From contig CM060947.1 in the NCBI GenBank assembly GCA_030765055.1, positions 101,750,381 to 101,814,380 of the forward strand: DNA of 64,000 nt, written 5' to 3'. Source of the stretch: Mantis religiosa. Lineage: Eukaryota; Arthropoda; Insecta; Mantodea; Mantidae. Position 1 is the stretch's first letter. Each line of letters starts with the position of its first letter. The notes beneath the pieces were generated by a model that was given only the letters and a program-made list of their open reading frames with translations, was not told where the DNA came from and searched no databases. Both the position numbers and the translations under genes were made by a program. Positions 54,919 through 64,000 of this stretch are shown one piece after another.

Positions 54919-55083
54919 AGTCGCGAAACCTACTGGATTTTGGTTCATATATTTCCTTCTTCTGCCTCAAAACAGTTAACAGTAGATGCTCAATATCAAG
55001 GAGGAGGACGTGATGTTACGTACGTAGTCACATTGCCAGGAGATTTATTGCTTTTTGCTAACGCTAGCTCGAGTTACGCTAAG
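54919..55083 (+). CDS. Candidate internal coding exon of an unknown host gene
   Basis: A pyrimidine-rich stretch ending 'tgtatttgtttgttgcag' precedes position 54919, a good 3' splice site, and AAG/GTGTAA at 55081-55089 is a plausible 5' splice site. Between them are exactly 55 codons, open in the frame that starts at the first exon base: phase 0 at both ends. The peptide has normal composition, unlike the low-complexity frames nearby: 'ETYWILVHIFPSSASKQL', 'TVDAQYQGGGRDVTYVV', 'TLPGDLLLFANASSSYAK'. It contains one N-glycosylation sequon (NAS), so an extracellular protein would fit. I recognise no domain and saw no neighbouring exon in the window; a chance ORF or an old TE fragment remain possible. 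Confidence 0.35.
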
Positions 55084-56496
55084 GTGTAATTACATCACTG
55101 ACAATATCAGGTTGTGTGTAAAGCGACCACAAAAAGTAGTATTAAAAGAGTGACCAAGTGCTGCTCCTTAACGGGTTATTCACATGAAGGACCCAAGAAG
55201 CGCTGTCTTGACAGGAAATATATGGCCGGTCCCGGCTTTGAACGGCACACACGGCTGCGGTCTAAAAGGAACAATAGCATGTGGCTCCGTCCACCATGAA
55301 TAAGCGGTTTGCTTTTTCCAAATGACATATACATTTGCAATGACCAGGTCATCACCATATCTTAGCGCCACGCCCTCTTGCTCCGTCTCTCTTTCTCTCC
55401 GCCGCCATATTGATCGCAGTACATACACACGTTCACTCAGCGTTGCCACGTTTAGCCCCACCGACCTTCCAAAAATGTGTGTACAACTGCGCTTCCTAGA
55501 GCTCCTCATGCAACACTGAAAACAAGACCCTCCTCCCGGATGTGATGCTGCTTAATTCTATACCGCGATACGAAGAAGCAAGCCGATTCTTCTATACTGT
55601 TTGCACAGGAAGATACGTAACGAGATTCTCTTTTGTTTAAAGATGAATACACAAAGAATTTCCTATCTAACACGTAACGGCACAAGTACCTAGCTGAATT
55701 ATTAAATCACTCTACATACACACCCTAAAATCAACTTCATTTTCCCCTTGCTTACTTTAATTCCTTTGTTGCCTTACACGGTTATTTCTGGTAACTCTTA
55801 ACCTTTTAGAGGTAGCAAGGAAATATTTTAAATTATATTTAATAATATTATTATTTTATTCATTACCTATTCACTTATAAGTAATAATGAATATCTTACC
55901 GAAAGTTCATTTCATTCTTGCTAAATAAAATAAATAAAATAACAAACAGTAAACTGTATCACAAAATAAATTTTGAACTCATTAGTCTTATAGTACATAT
56001 ATGGCAAATACCAGAGAATGTATGAATATTTAACCGTAGCCTTCAACTATACTAACAATCTTCGTCCGAAGTAGTTATTGATATAAATATTCAGATTTGT
56101 AATTCCAAATAATTGCTAAATTCAAAAAATATTAAAACCATTACCAGGAAAGAGTTTCTATAACCAAAATTGTTCTGTATATCGAATTAATTAATGTACT
56201 GCCTTTGTTTAATTATTATTTTAAGCACCAGTATAACACTTCTCATTGAAACTTGAGTGTCAGTTACAAAATCGATTACATATTATATAATATTGGCATT
56301 TAGAATTTTAAACTAGCGTATATTTTATATATTCAATATCTAATTTAGTTCATTATTATTTTAAATTATTTTTTCTACACATCCGCCCCGCCTATGCCCT
56401 CCGCTGTCTGAAGGAACCCTACTTCCCATGAGAATGAGCACTTAACTTTATTGATTCATTTAAAAGTGATAGTCAATGTTCGATATTACCGTTATC
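55084..56496. other. Unrecognised; GC-richer patch at 55.2-55.5 kb
   Basis: 55180-55510 is GC-richer, with frames open on both strands (109 codons antisense, 65 sense) and a 'gccgccatatt' motif resembling a YY1-type site at about 55400. It could be a repeat or a promoter; nothing distinguishes them. The rest is AT-rich. Confidence 0.35.
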
Positions 56497-56608
56497 TTGT
56501 ATGTATGAATGTATGTACGTACATATGTACGTGTATACATACATGCATACATACATAGATACGCACGCACACGCACACACGCGCACACACACATACATGC
56601 GCATACAT
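56497..56608. repeat. Degenerate (GTAT/CATA)n and (CA)n tract
   Basis: Imperfect tetranucleotide repeats that reverse strand in the middle (GTAT to CATA), so part can fold back; then CA/CG-rich sequence. Confidence 0.85.
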
Positions 56609-58346
56609 TCTCAAAATGTTTTAGGTAGTGAAGAAACCAGAAAACGTGTTTTTCGCATGAAATCTTTTTGATGAATATTTGAACGGAATACTTTATCTCC
56701 TTTGCACAGGTAAATACACCTTTGTACACTATTAGCAGATGGTATTATACAAATAAAAAGCGTAGAAAATATCTCATAGCTCGACTCAATCAACCTTTCT
56801 TCCTTCTTAAAGATGGAGGTGGGTTCTGCATTTGTGTACTGCAAGGAGATGATGAGTTGTTCATTGAAGTGTCTGTTAAACCAGCAACAAGTTCGGGGCT
56901 GTCTCGCTGTATTGCGATCATTAACCATTGTGCTTGGTCAGCCAGATATACAAACATCTGCATTCGGACGCTGATTAATAGTGACTGTGGGACCTAGATC
57001 TTGCTCATCCCACCCCACTTTTGTCACAAGGATGAATAGTCTCGTGTTGTCTGCTAGTGATCCGTCAGATCAGGTGACCTATTTCAGCGTGTCAGCAGTC
57101 CACTGATTCACTTGCTAGGCTACGGGATATTGCAGGATTATCAGCCGACGTTATCCGAATTACCCAATGCACGACACGAAATAAAGATAGATATTGCACT
57201 TTCTAAACGAGAACTACGTTTCTCCCATTTGACATACAGCCACTACATTCGGTAATGCCCTATTCACTTATATCATCTCAAGAATTTTGGTTGCAAGTTC
57301 AGTACCAAAGACAAGAAACAATAGAACACTTTACCATGTTCTGCCTAAAGTTTGTTGTTTATTTTAATACAATTTCATGCAGAAATACGCAGTCCCCTAA
57401 TTTAACTGCGTTATTTCTGAATACTTAGCCTACATTAATCATGCATTAACATCGAACGAAAGAAAACGGATTTTAATGGTTAATGTGTCGCTTAAGCTCA
57501 GTGGTACAAAGGTTATTGCTTACATTCGAAGCAAAATTTGCATACCCAGGTTTCGGCATGTGCCATTTCGTCCATTCCCCTCAAAAGGATTCCGTTGGGG
57601 TTGTAGCCATTTCCTAGGAAATACTTCAGTTTATGACGTCAGTCCTAACAAGAGAAATCACCTATTAGCTTTGGCACTACATTAACGCTTCTAGCGGCAG
57701 AGTTTGAAGATCCCGAGACTGCGGGTTACGGCAGGCCGGTACGAGTGTGGAACTTCAAGAGACGTACAAGACATCTATTAGCGGCGACAGAGGCGGTAGG
57801 AATAGTCTTATAATTTATTATTTTCGGCCTATTCGAAATTCTCCTTTTCACATTTTTTCGGGTGAGTATTAAACAAAATTATTATTGCAGTCCACCTTGC
57901 TAAAACAAACACTTAGCGGGAGAAGATGCAGAAGAATGTATAATTGTACTTTCACGGTCAAGTGGGGAAGGTCTAAACCAGTGATGATTGCAAAATTAAA
58001 CTTATGTGTTTTGTAATATATACATAATTTTGGAAGAGAATTAAAAGGTTATTTAAAATGAACTTCTTCTTTTTAATGAATTTCTGCTTATTCCTGGGAT
58101 AGGCATTTCCTTGTGAGTAACCGACTTGTTACAGGCAGAAATGCAAATTATTAATTAATTTATTCCGAAACAAGTATTAGCTCGCATCATTCCGTACATG
58201 TATACATATATGCATATATAAACATTAATTCATATGATTCTGATTACAATTAATTCTTCTTCTTTAACTTCCCTAGTTGTACCACTATGGTGGTGTTGGG
58301 GGATCTAATTACAATTGCGTACAACAGAAAACGCTTTAAGGATAAC
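56609..58346. other. No gene seen
   Basis: Frames at 56611-56997 overlap on opposite strands with no motif. 57660-57800 is GC-richer without further support. Confidence 0.4.
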
Positions 58347-59217
58347 AAAACCGAGTGGCTCAGGCGGTTTCGTCTGTGATCTTCATTCGGGAGGCCCGGG
58401 TTCGATTCCCGTGACTGACCTACCTGACCCATGGGTTTTTTCGGGGGTTTTCCCGGGTCGCTAGATGAATGCTGGGTAGGTCAATTACACCTCCCGAGTT
58501 TCCTGTCACTCCAATTCACCTCCATTATCATTTCATGTCATCTCTTATCTGGTGCGCTCTTTCAGGATAGGAGTGTCGGCAGGTGTCTCGGCGGTGAATG
58601 GCGGTGCATGGCTATGAGGAAAACGCTTTCCCCTCCAGCGGGACGAATTTTGGTCTCCGAACCGGCTTAGTGGGCCGATTCAGAAGCGCAGAAGGTGGGA
58701 TGCCGGTGTGCTCTGCTCTGTGCTCTCCGAACCGGCATCTTGACTGCTTTGGGATTTTTGTAATTTACGTCCTCCAACGTTAAGTCATATCGGACAATGA
58801 ATGGAATGGGTGAAGTGATGCTCAAGTGAGCCCAGGGTTATTAGAGCTTAGAGTTACCCAACATTCGTCTTTCAGGATAAAGGAAAACTCCGGGAAAAAC
58901 CTTATCCAAGTAACTCACCCTGACCGAGATTCGAACTCGGGACCTCTTGGACGTGAGGCAAACATGCTACCACCACGTTACCGACTGACTGCTTTGGGAT
59001 CACGGCAGCTAGGATGATGATTGTTCTACGCACACGCCGGGGAATGTCTTTCTGGTAAAATGTAGGCACCTCGCCCTCTGTGATGTAGTGATTCCTTTGG
59101 CCGCCCTCTGTATCCTCTCACCTTATTCTCCCTCCTGGAGTCCCACTTGGAATATGGGTACAAAAGAGCAGTCTGGCCGAGGTATGGAATACCCTCTGAG
59201 CAATCCAATCCAATCCA
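58347..59217 (+). mobile_element. SINE-B composite: tRNA head, long body, (AATCC)n tail
   Basis: Head 'ccgagtggctcaggcggttt' (A box) and perfect T arm/B box 'cgggttcgattcccg' (58398-58412). A body of several hundred bases follows ('gggttttttcgggggttttc', 'taggtcaattacacctcccg'), ending in 'ccaatccaatccaatcc' at about 59201-59217. SINE-A is inserted at 58756-58985. Removing it gives an element of about 640 bp, long for a SINE. Head and body match the antisense copy at 61036-61288; the 3' part matches 6713-7040. Confidence 0.8.
58756..58985 (-). mobile_element. SINE-A copy with perfect 15-bp target duplication
   Basis: Antisense SINE-A nested in SINE-B. 'tgactgctttgggat' occurs at 58741-58755 and again at 58986-59000, a perfect duplication. 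The B box/T arm 'ccgagattcgaactcggga' is intact. The 5' end ('acgttaccgac') is slightly shorter than in other copies. Confidence 0.95.
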
Positions 59218-59511
59218 AAAGACAATTAGTAGCCCTGTATAGCTAAGGTAGTTAGCGTTTTAGTTGAATCAATCGGCTCAATACCATTAGCTTAAGCGTC
59301 AGGCATCTGAGAATCAGTTATCTTCAGCAAAGTGCAGTTATAAAGTCACTTTGAAAGGTAAAGAAATTATTAGACTGAGCAATTTCACAGGATAAAAATT
59401 CCGTTACCGATACTAATTAGCAGATCGTGGCAACAGTATGTAGAGGTGACCACGTGCAGGACTTAATAAAAGAGCCTGCAGCTTTTATTAAAATTCCTTT
59501 CTTTTCCTTCG

Positions 59512-59542
<31 letters not shown>

Positions 59543-60122
59543 GTCTTACAGAACTGATCGATTACCGATAGTGTTACGCTTAAAGACCGTGCTCGAGTTA
59601 TATAGATTTGGCGGTCACCATCGGGAAGCCTTCAACTTAGTATTTCAGTGACTTACGACAAAGCATACCTTGCTTTATTAATTCCAAAGTTAACAGATAT
59701 CATTCAACAGTTACAATATCGAGTGATTCGACTCAGAAGCAGCTAAATTGGTCACCTTCAAACAGTCAGCAATTCACTGCAAATTAATCATTATTAGATT
59801 CCATTAAATGCATCAGTCAACTTAGATACCTGATAGTGTTTATTTTTATATCCTTCAACGCATATCCTAAACAAAATGTCTCATGATTCGTAATACTTAG
59901 CTAATGACAAATTCATCAGAAAACAAGACGCGTGTCGAATTCATACATGCAACTCTTTGTCAGATGAAAGACTCAACTTTTGTAAGAATAGCTTTTAGAA
60001 GAGTGAATGCAGGAAGCATTATGAATTGAAAGATTTGTGTATTTCAAACTAAAACAGGAAGAAAAATGCAACAGTGGATTCAGGAGGCATGTTATATGTT
60101 ACATGTCTACAAACATCACACA
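59218..60122. other. No gene seen; T29 run
   Basis: AT-rich; T run at about 59514-59542. A 74-codon frame over it is unsupported. Confidence 0.45.
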
Positions 60123-60124
60123 TA

Positions 60125-61032
60125 CGAGGGTTGTTCAATAAAGAATGATCATAATTTTTACGGTCATAATTTTTCGCACTAAAATTCAATCTTATTATAT
60201 TCTGTTAGCTTAATGTAAAACAAACACGCCGTAGTAGTTTCACTACTGGTACTCCTGGTTCCCGCCTGTGAGAACCAGGTAAGTTCAGACATGTTCAGTA
60301 TCGCCTACCACTGCAATGGAGGTAACTTGCAGTTAAAGTTGGTATTAGAGGAAGATCCGGAGCTTCTTTCAAACGTAATCACTACTGCTGAAACTTGTCT
60401 ACATCATTTTGATCCTGAGAGCAAACAGCAAAGCTCAGTGTGGAAATCTCCTCCATCACCAACCCCCCAAAACAGCAAATGTGGTTTCTTCTGCTGGAAA
60501 AGTTATGGTCATCTCATTCTTTGATATTCATGGAATGGTTTATCAGCATGTTGTACCTGCACACACATCAGTAACTGGACAACACTACAGGGATGTCCTG
60601 AAAACATTGCAAGTCCATATCAGGCACAAAAGACCACATTTCCGTGAAGCAAGCTGGATGCTGCACCACGATAATGGGCGGCCGCATATTGCCAATGTTG
60701 CTGAATACCTTGCAAAAAACCAACGTGAAGTGCATTCTTCACCCTCCCTATAGTCCGGATTTAGCCCCATGTGACTTTCTTCTATTCCCTAACTTGAAGA
60801 AACGGCTTCGTGGGAGGCATTTATCATCAGAAGCAGTGGTAAAGGCTGCGGAGGCGATTTTGAACTATCCCTCAAAAATGGTTTCCAGTATGTCTTTGAA
60901 GATTGGCAGAAACGCTGGGACAAGTACATCGCATTCAGGGGAGACTATTTTGAGATCCCATCAAAATTATGAGGATGAGCAAAGGTACGTTGTCAAAAAA
61001 AATTGTGATCATTCTTTATGGAACAGCCCTCG
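60125..61032 (+). mobile_element. mariner C, internally deleted
   Basis: Terminal repeats 'cgagggttgttcaataaaga' from 60125 and, from 61032 on the minus strand, 'cgagggctgttccataaaga', with TA on both sides (60123-60124, 61033-61034). Only 908 bp: about 400 bp coding for the DNA-binding half is missing relative to mariner B. Confidence 0.92.
60330..60990 (+). pseudogene. mariner C transposase, catalytic domain remnant
   Basis: A short lead joins directly to 'AETCLHHFDPESKQQSS' (60388 on), where mariner B has 'DETW': the first catalytic Asp and the Trp are both lost. A frameshift at a C run near 60464-60469 continues as 'GKVMVISFFDIHGMV', 'WMLHHDNGRPHIANV' (second Asp) and, after another shift, 'PPYSPDLAPCDFLLFPNLKK' (third Asp) to 'LRGRHLSSEAVVKAA'. 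The lead retains a segment ('LVLEEDPELLSN') that mariner B lacks, so B also has a small deletion. Confidence 0.88.
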
Positions 61033-61035
61033 TAT

Positions 61036-61288
61036 AATCCTGCCATGCAGCGCCGAAACACCCGCCAAAACTTCCACCCTGAAAGAGTCCACCAGATGAG
61101 AGATGATGTGAAATAATAATGCAGGGACGGAGAGTTCGGGAGATGCAATTAACCTACCCAGTGTTCTCCTGGCGACTCGTGGAAACCCCCGCAGAAACCA
61201 CAGGTCAGGTAGGCCACCCACGGGTATCGAACTCGGGATTCCCGCATGTGGGCCACAGACGATACCGCCTGAGCCATCCCACTTGGTT
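61036..61288 (-). mobile_element. SINE-B copy
   Basis: Antisense: head at 61262-61288 ('cgcctgagccatcccacttg'), B box region 'gggtatcgaactcggga' (61220-61236, one mismatch), body 'gggggtttccacgag' on the minus strand. Its 3' part is cut at mariner C, which probably inserted into it. Confidence 0.85.
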
Positions 61289-62142
61289 CACATATTTGGA
61301 TATTCATATCATTATGCATCTGTGTGTCAACATTGTTTTCAAATATTTAACTCAATAGAGCAATTTGTATATTCTGTTGTATACGATAGAGAGGATAGAG
61401 ATTTGGGTAGAAATATAAATTAAGAGACTTTCTCTCGAGTTTCTCCTTCAATGCATTTGCATGAATATAACTGTTGGAGTTTTTATTCCGCCCTCGAGGT
61501 TAACTAAATGAAAACTCTCAGCCACTCCTGCATGTATAAAACAAAAGTGTCCTTCCCCTCTAAAAGAAATGTCAAAGCAATACGTCACACCAGTGTTAGC
61601 ACTTCTGAGTGTTAATACCACTGAGGCTCTCTGTGATTAAGGAACCTGCTTCTTCTATTCAATTTTTACTATTTCAAAGCAAATGTCAAATGTCGAGTAG
61701 AGATACCGATGTCTGCAAGGAAGCCTTCCGTTATTCACTTGTAATTTGCTCGTCTTCATTAATATACACATTTAATGGTTTATGTATTTATATATAGCAT
61801 ATATACTTATGATAATATAAAACATAAAGTATCATTAGTACGTAAGCTTAAGGAATCTGCATTTTGAGTAGAATATTTACTAGTTAACTGTACTTGTCGT
61901 ATGCACTTCCAAATGCATTTTATTATTATTTATATAGTGATCGCTGGTAGATTCTAAATTAGGAAAGAAAAACAAAAGCCCTCCAATTTTACAAAAATGC
62001 ATGTTTCAGTATTTTTTCTAACCTGTTTGTAAAGGAGTGCTCTAATTGGAAAGGATAAGTTGCGTTATAGTGCAACTATGTCCCAGTTTCCAAATTTCAA
62101 TCGAAAGCCAATTAACATTTTGTTTTTCTGTATAATCAGATA
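61289..62142. other. No gene seen
   Basis: AT-rich; nothing recognised. Confidence 0.5.
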
Positions 62143-62351
62143 GGGGAACATGGGAAAGGACAGGTACTTAATATTTATACATCTATATTTCACATTTGAA
62201 CATCTAGAAATTGTGTTTTGGTAATGTAAATATGTTTATTATTGCATTATTACCCGAAAAACATAAATTAAGTAGACACTCGCAATAAATGGGAGTAGCT
62301 ATCACGTCATAAGCAAAATTAGTAATTTTTCCCCGTTTTGCTCCGTTTCTA

Positions 62352-63177
62352 TATTTAGTTCACTTCTCACAATATGCACAAATATGTAAAACATCTTCAT
62401 CATCACTTTCGACACCTGCACAAGAATAATCGTGGCAGTAAAGACAATAATTTCGTCGTTTTCTGCCATTTCTATCCTGTTACCAGCAGACAGATGACTT
62501 CTGGGACGTTTGGATATAGGAGGATTATGACATCTAGACCTACCTCTCCATGATTCCCCTTTTGTTTCACTTTCTGGCAGATCAAGACGCCTTTTTACAG
62601 GTCTTTTATTCATTGTTTCTTGCTTCGTATTCAATAGCGCTTCTTTATAAGGGGATGTTGTCAGTATTGTGCTTTTCCCCCTGTTTGTCCAGTATCTCTT
62701 GTTTTTCTGATCTACCTTTGGAATATATGTGAAATTTTCTGGGCTGGAACTCTGGAAACTACTGCAGCTTAGCATCACAATGTTTTCTCTGCCCATAGGT
62801 GAACCAGTCACAACGGACATCTCAGAAGTTGAAGGATTAACATCATCATCATTTTGGAACTCCCGAAGAAAGCTCAATATCTGTCGTTTGGGCGGTAGGA
62901 AATCAGCATCGTCAAACATATTGATGTTCACAGACCATATTCTTCTTTTTCGAAACCCATTGACTGTCGTGTTCATTGTTGAGGTTCGCCTATAACTGAC
63001 ACCAAGCAAAGATGCAACCTGAAACAGTTTCACGACTTTTCTAGGATTACATCTAACCCAGGAGCGAATTTCCTCCTCATAATATGTGATTAGTGGTTTC
63101 ATGAAAGAAACATCTAGCGGCTGCAGCCTGTGAGAACATTTTAACAACATAATCAGGATTATCTCGTTTCTTCTCAA
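62352..63177 (-). pseudogene. pogo/Tigger-like transposase, C-terminal part
   Basis: The longest believable ORF of the window (291 codons, minus strand, down to 62302). Near its start 'CSHRLQPLDVSFMKPLITYY' (about 63140-63082) is the end of the DDE_1 catalytic core, with the third catalytic Asp in 'QPLD'. Next 'KVVKLFQVASLLGVSYRRTS' and 'TVNGFRKRRIWSVNINMF' (G-F/I-W-P type motif), then a long hydrophilic Ser/Asp/Lys-rich tail. Near 62465 the ancestral frame switches: another frame reads 'RRNYCLYCHDYSCAGVESDD' and 'EDVLHICAYCEK' then stop at about 62352, a CxxC...CxxC zinc-binding end that this ORF misses through a frameshift. The helix-turn-helix and first two Asp are absent. Easily mistaken for a host gene. 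Confidence 0.85.
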
Positions 63178-63341
63178 CGTAGCGTTCAGAAGTTTTGGGG
63201 CATTTGAAATTGACTAGATGCCCTTTTGTACCCCATTGAACCATCAAGTACAGCACTCACAGCCCCCTCCATTGAGACTACAGACCACTCCTGCCTCTGT
63301 GACTTCTTTACGTAATTACGCACTATTCCGAAATAACATGA

Positions 63342-63585
63342 TTTTTTTGTTGTTGTAATTTTACGTCCTCCAACGTTAAGTTATATCGGACGATGAATGG
63401 CATGGGTGAAATGATGCTCAAATGTATACAGGGTCCATGGAGCTTAGGTACCCGACATTCGTCTTTAAGGATAAGGGAAAACCCCGGAAAAAACCTTATC
63501 CAGGTAGCTCACCCTGACCGAGATTAGAACTCGGGACCTCTTGAACGTGAGGCAGACACGCTACAATCCACGCTACCGAGGCGGG
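63342..63585 (-). mobile_element. SINE-A copy inside the pogo element
   Basis: Antisense, full length: T/G-rich tail 63342-63355, 'acgtcctccaacgttaagtt', body with 'ccttatccaggtagctcacc', B box 'ccgagattagaactcggga' with one mismatch (63521-63539), head 'ctaccgaggcggg' to 63585. No convincing target duplication is visible. Confidence 0.9.
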
Positions 63586-63666
63586 AGAAGTCAATCATAT
63601 GAATAACACACAATACCAGGGGTATAATGGGGTAGTACCCTGTTATGTCCCACCCATATTGCCCCG

Positions 63667-64000
63667 TAAACACAAGTTTAGGGTAATGCTTGTCGATCGT
63701 TCGATATTCAAAGATAACTTAGTGAAAAACATGGATTTAGAAGTAAATTAAGTATTATATTCCACATTTTTTAAGCTTTATTGAAACAAAAACAAGGATC
63801 ATCGCTTCTTATGTGGAAGCGGGGTTAGGTGAGGGAAAGTGTGGGTAGGTTTGAGCAGATCCCGCTATAAGCACTCTGGAAATTCTCGTTTATTTCGAGC
63901 AGCAACTATCTTGCTGCCTGGCGTAAAGTGTAAGGCCAGGATGGCAGGCATGGCTTGCGCCCTGGAAGCCAAACTGGGGAGTCAGGGTGGACGGTACTAA
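63667..64000. other. No gene seen
   Basis: AT-rich to 63830, then GC-richer to the window end; nothing recognised. Confidence 0.45.

Larger units (their letters stand above)
62143..63666 (-). mobile_element. pogo/Tigger-like DNA transposon, internally deleted
   Basis: Imperfect inverted ends: 'ggggaacatgggaaaggaca' from 62143, and from the right on the minus strand 'cggggcaatatgggtgggac' from 63666; TA lies outside both (62141-62142, 63667-63668). TA duplication and the DDE_1-type protein inside fit the pogo group of Tc1/mariner. A SINE-A insertion adds 244 bp near the right end. The front two thirds of the transposase are missing. Confidence 0.8.

Noticed and set aside
55180..55509. 109-codon antisense ORF in a GC-richer patch
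   Set aside because: The opposite strand is also open over part of it, no motif is present, and repeat or promoter origin is as likely.
62302..63177. 291-codon ORF as a host gene
   Set aside because: It starts in the last part of a pogo DDE core and lies between inverted ends with TA duplications.

Overview
The window is eukaryotic, very probably insect, and is a gene-poor, repeat-dominated stretch of an arthropod genome. It is AT-rich, has no bacterial-style gene packing, and no host gene can be read end to end. Almost every coding-like stretch is a decayed transposable element (TE): mariner, pogo and other Tc1/mariner-type DNA transposons, several non-LTR retrotransposons (LINEs), a BEL/Pao-like LTR retrotransposon, unclassified LTRs and Penelope-like elements (PLEs). 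Around these lie at least four or five tRNA-derived SINE families and very long perfect microsatellites. The mix (mariner, I-like LINE, tRNA SINEs, enormous ATT and TC arrays) would fit a large polyneopteran genome such as a cockroach. That placement is inference only.

Layout. 0-2.1 kb: old SINE copies. 2.4-5.1 kb: two diverged LTRs sharing a TATA/initiator layout, with a LINE tail between them. 6.7-9.4 kb: GC-rich repeats and simple repeats. 11.8-14.8 kb: SINE-C with a clear target duplication, an antisense LINE, and SINE-A with a (TAA)60 tail. 15.6-16.3 kb: BEL/Pao remnant with two LTR pieces. 17.8-19.1 kb: mariner A. 20.9-21.7 kb and 47.1-47.8 kb: two copies of an unclassified dispersed repeat. 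22.5-27.6 kb: an I-like LINE whose reverse transcriptase is split by a DNA transposon with recognisable inverted ends. 30.7-31.5 kb: a second transposase of the same general kind. 32.5-36.5 kb: three more LINE pieces and SINE-C. 38.2-38.8 kb: perfect ATT array. 39.2-39.9 kb: PLE remnant with 98-bp inverted repeats, each containing a hammerhead-ribozyme-like core. 41.7-45.5 kb: mariner D, another DDE transposase, and SINE-D and SINE-E copies in inverted arrangement. 50.6-52.1 kb: mariner B carrying a 222-bp palindromic insertion with another hammerhead-like core. 52.3-53.3 kb: a 963-bp perfect TTA array. 54.9 kb: a possible single host exon. 58.3-61.3 kb: SINE-B composite with SINE-A nested in it, then mariner C. 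62.1-63.7 kb: a deleted pogo element with a SINE-A insertion.

No genes work together as a pathway here. What the window records is the order of insertions: SINE-A into SINE-B and into pogo, a DNA transposon into a LINE, and a PLE-like palindrome into a mariner. The most interesting signals are the two PLE-like families with hammerhead-like cores, one of them mapped precisely because an empty copy of its mariner host lies 9.5 kb away. Also notable are the transposon-in-LINE nest, the very long perfect ATT arrays and the phase-0 exon candidate.
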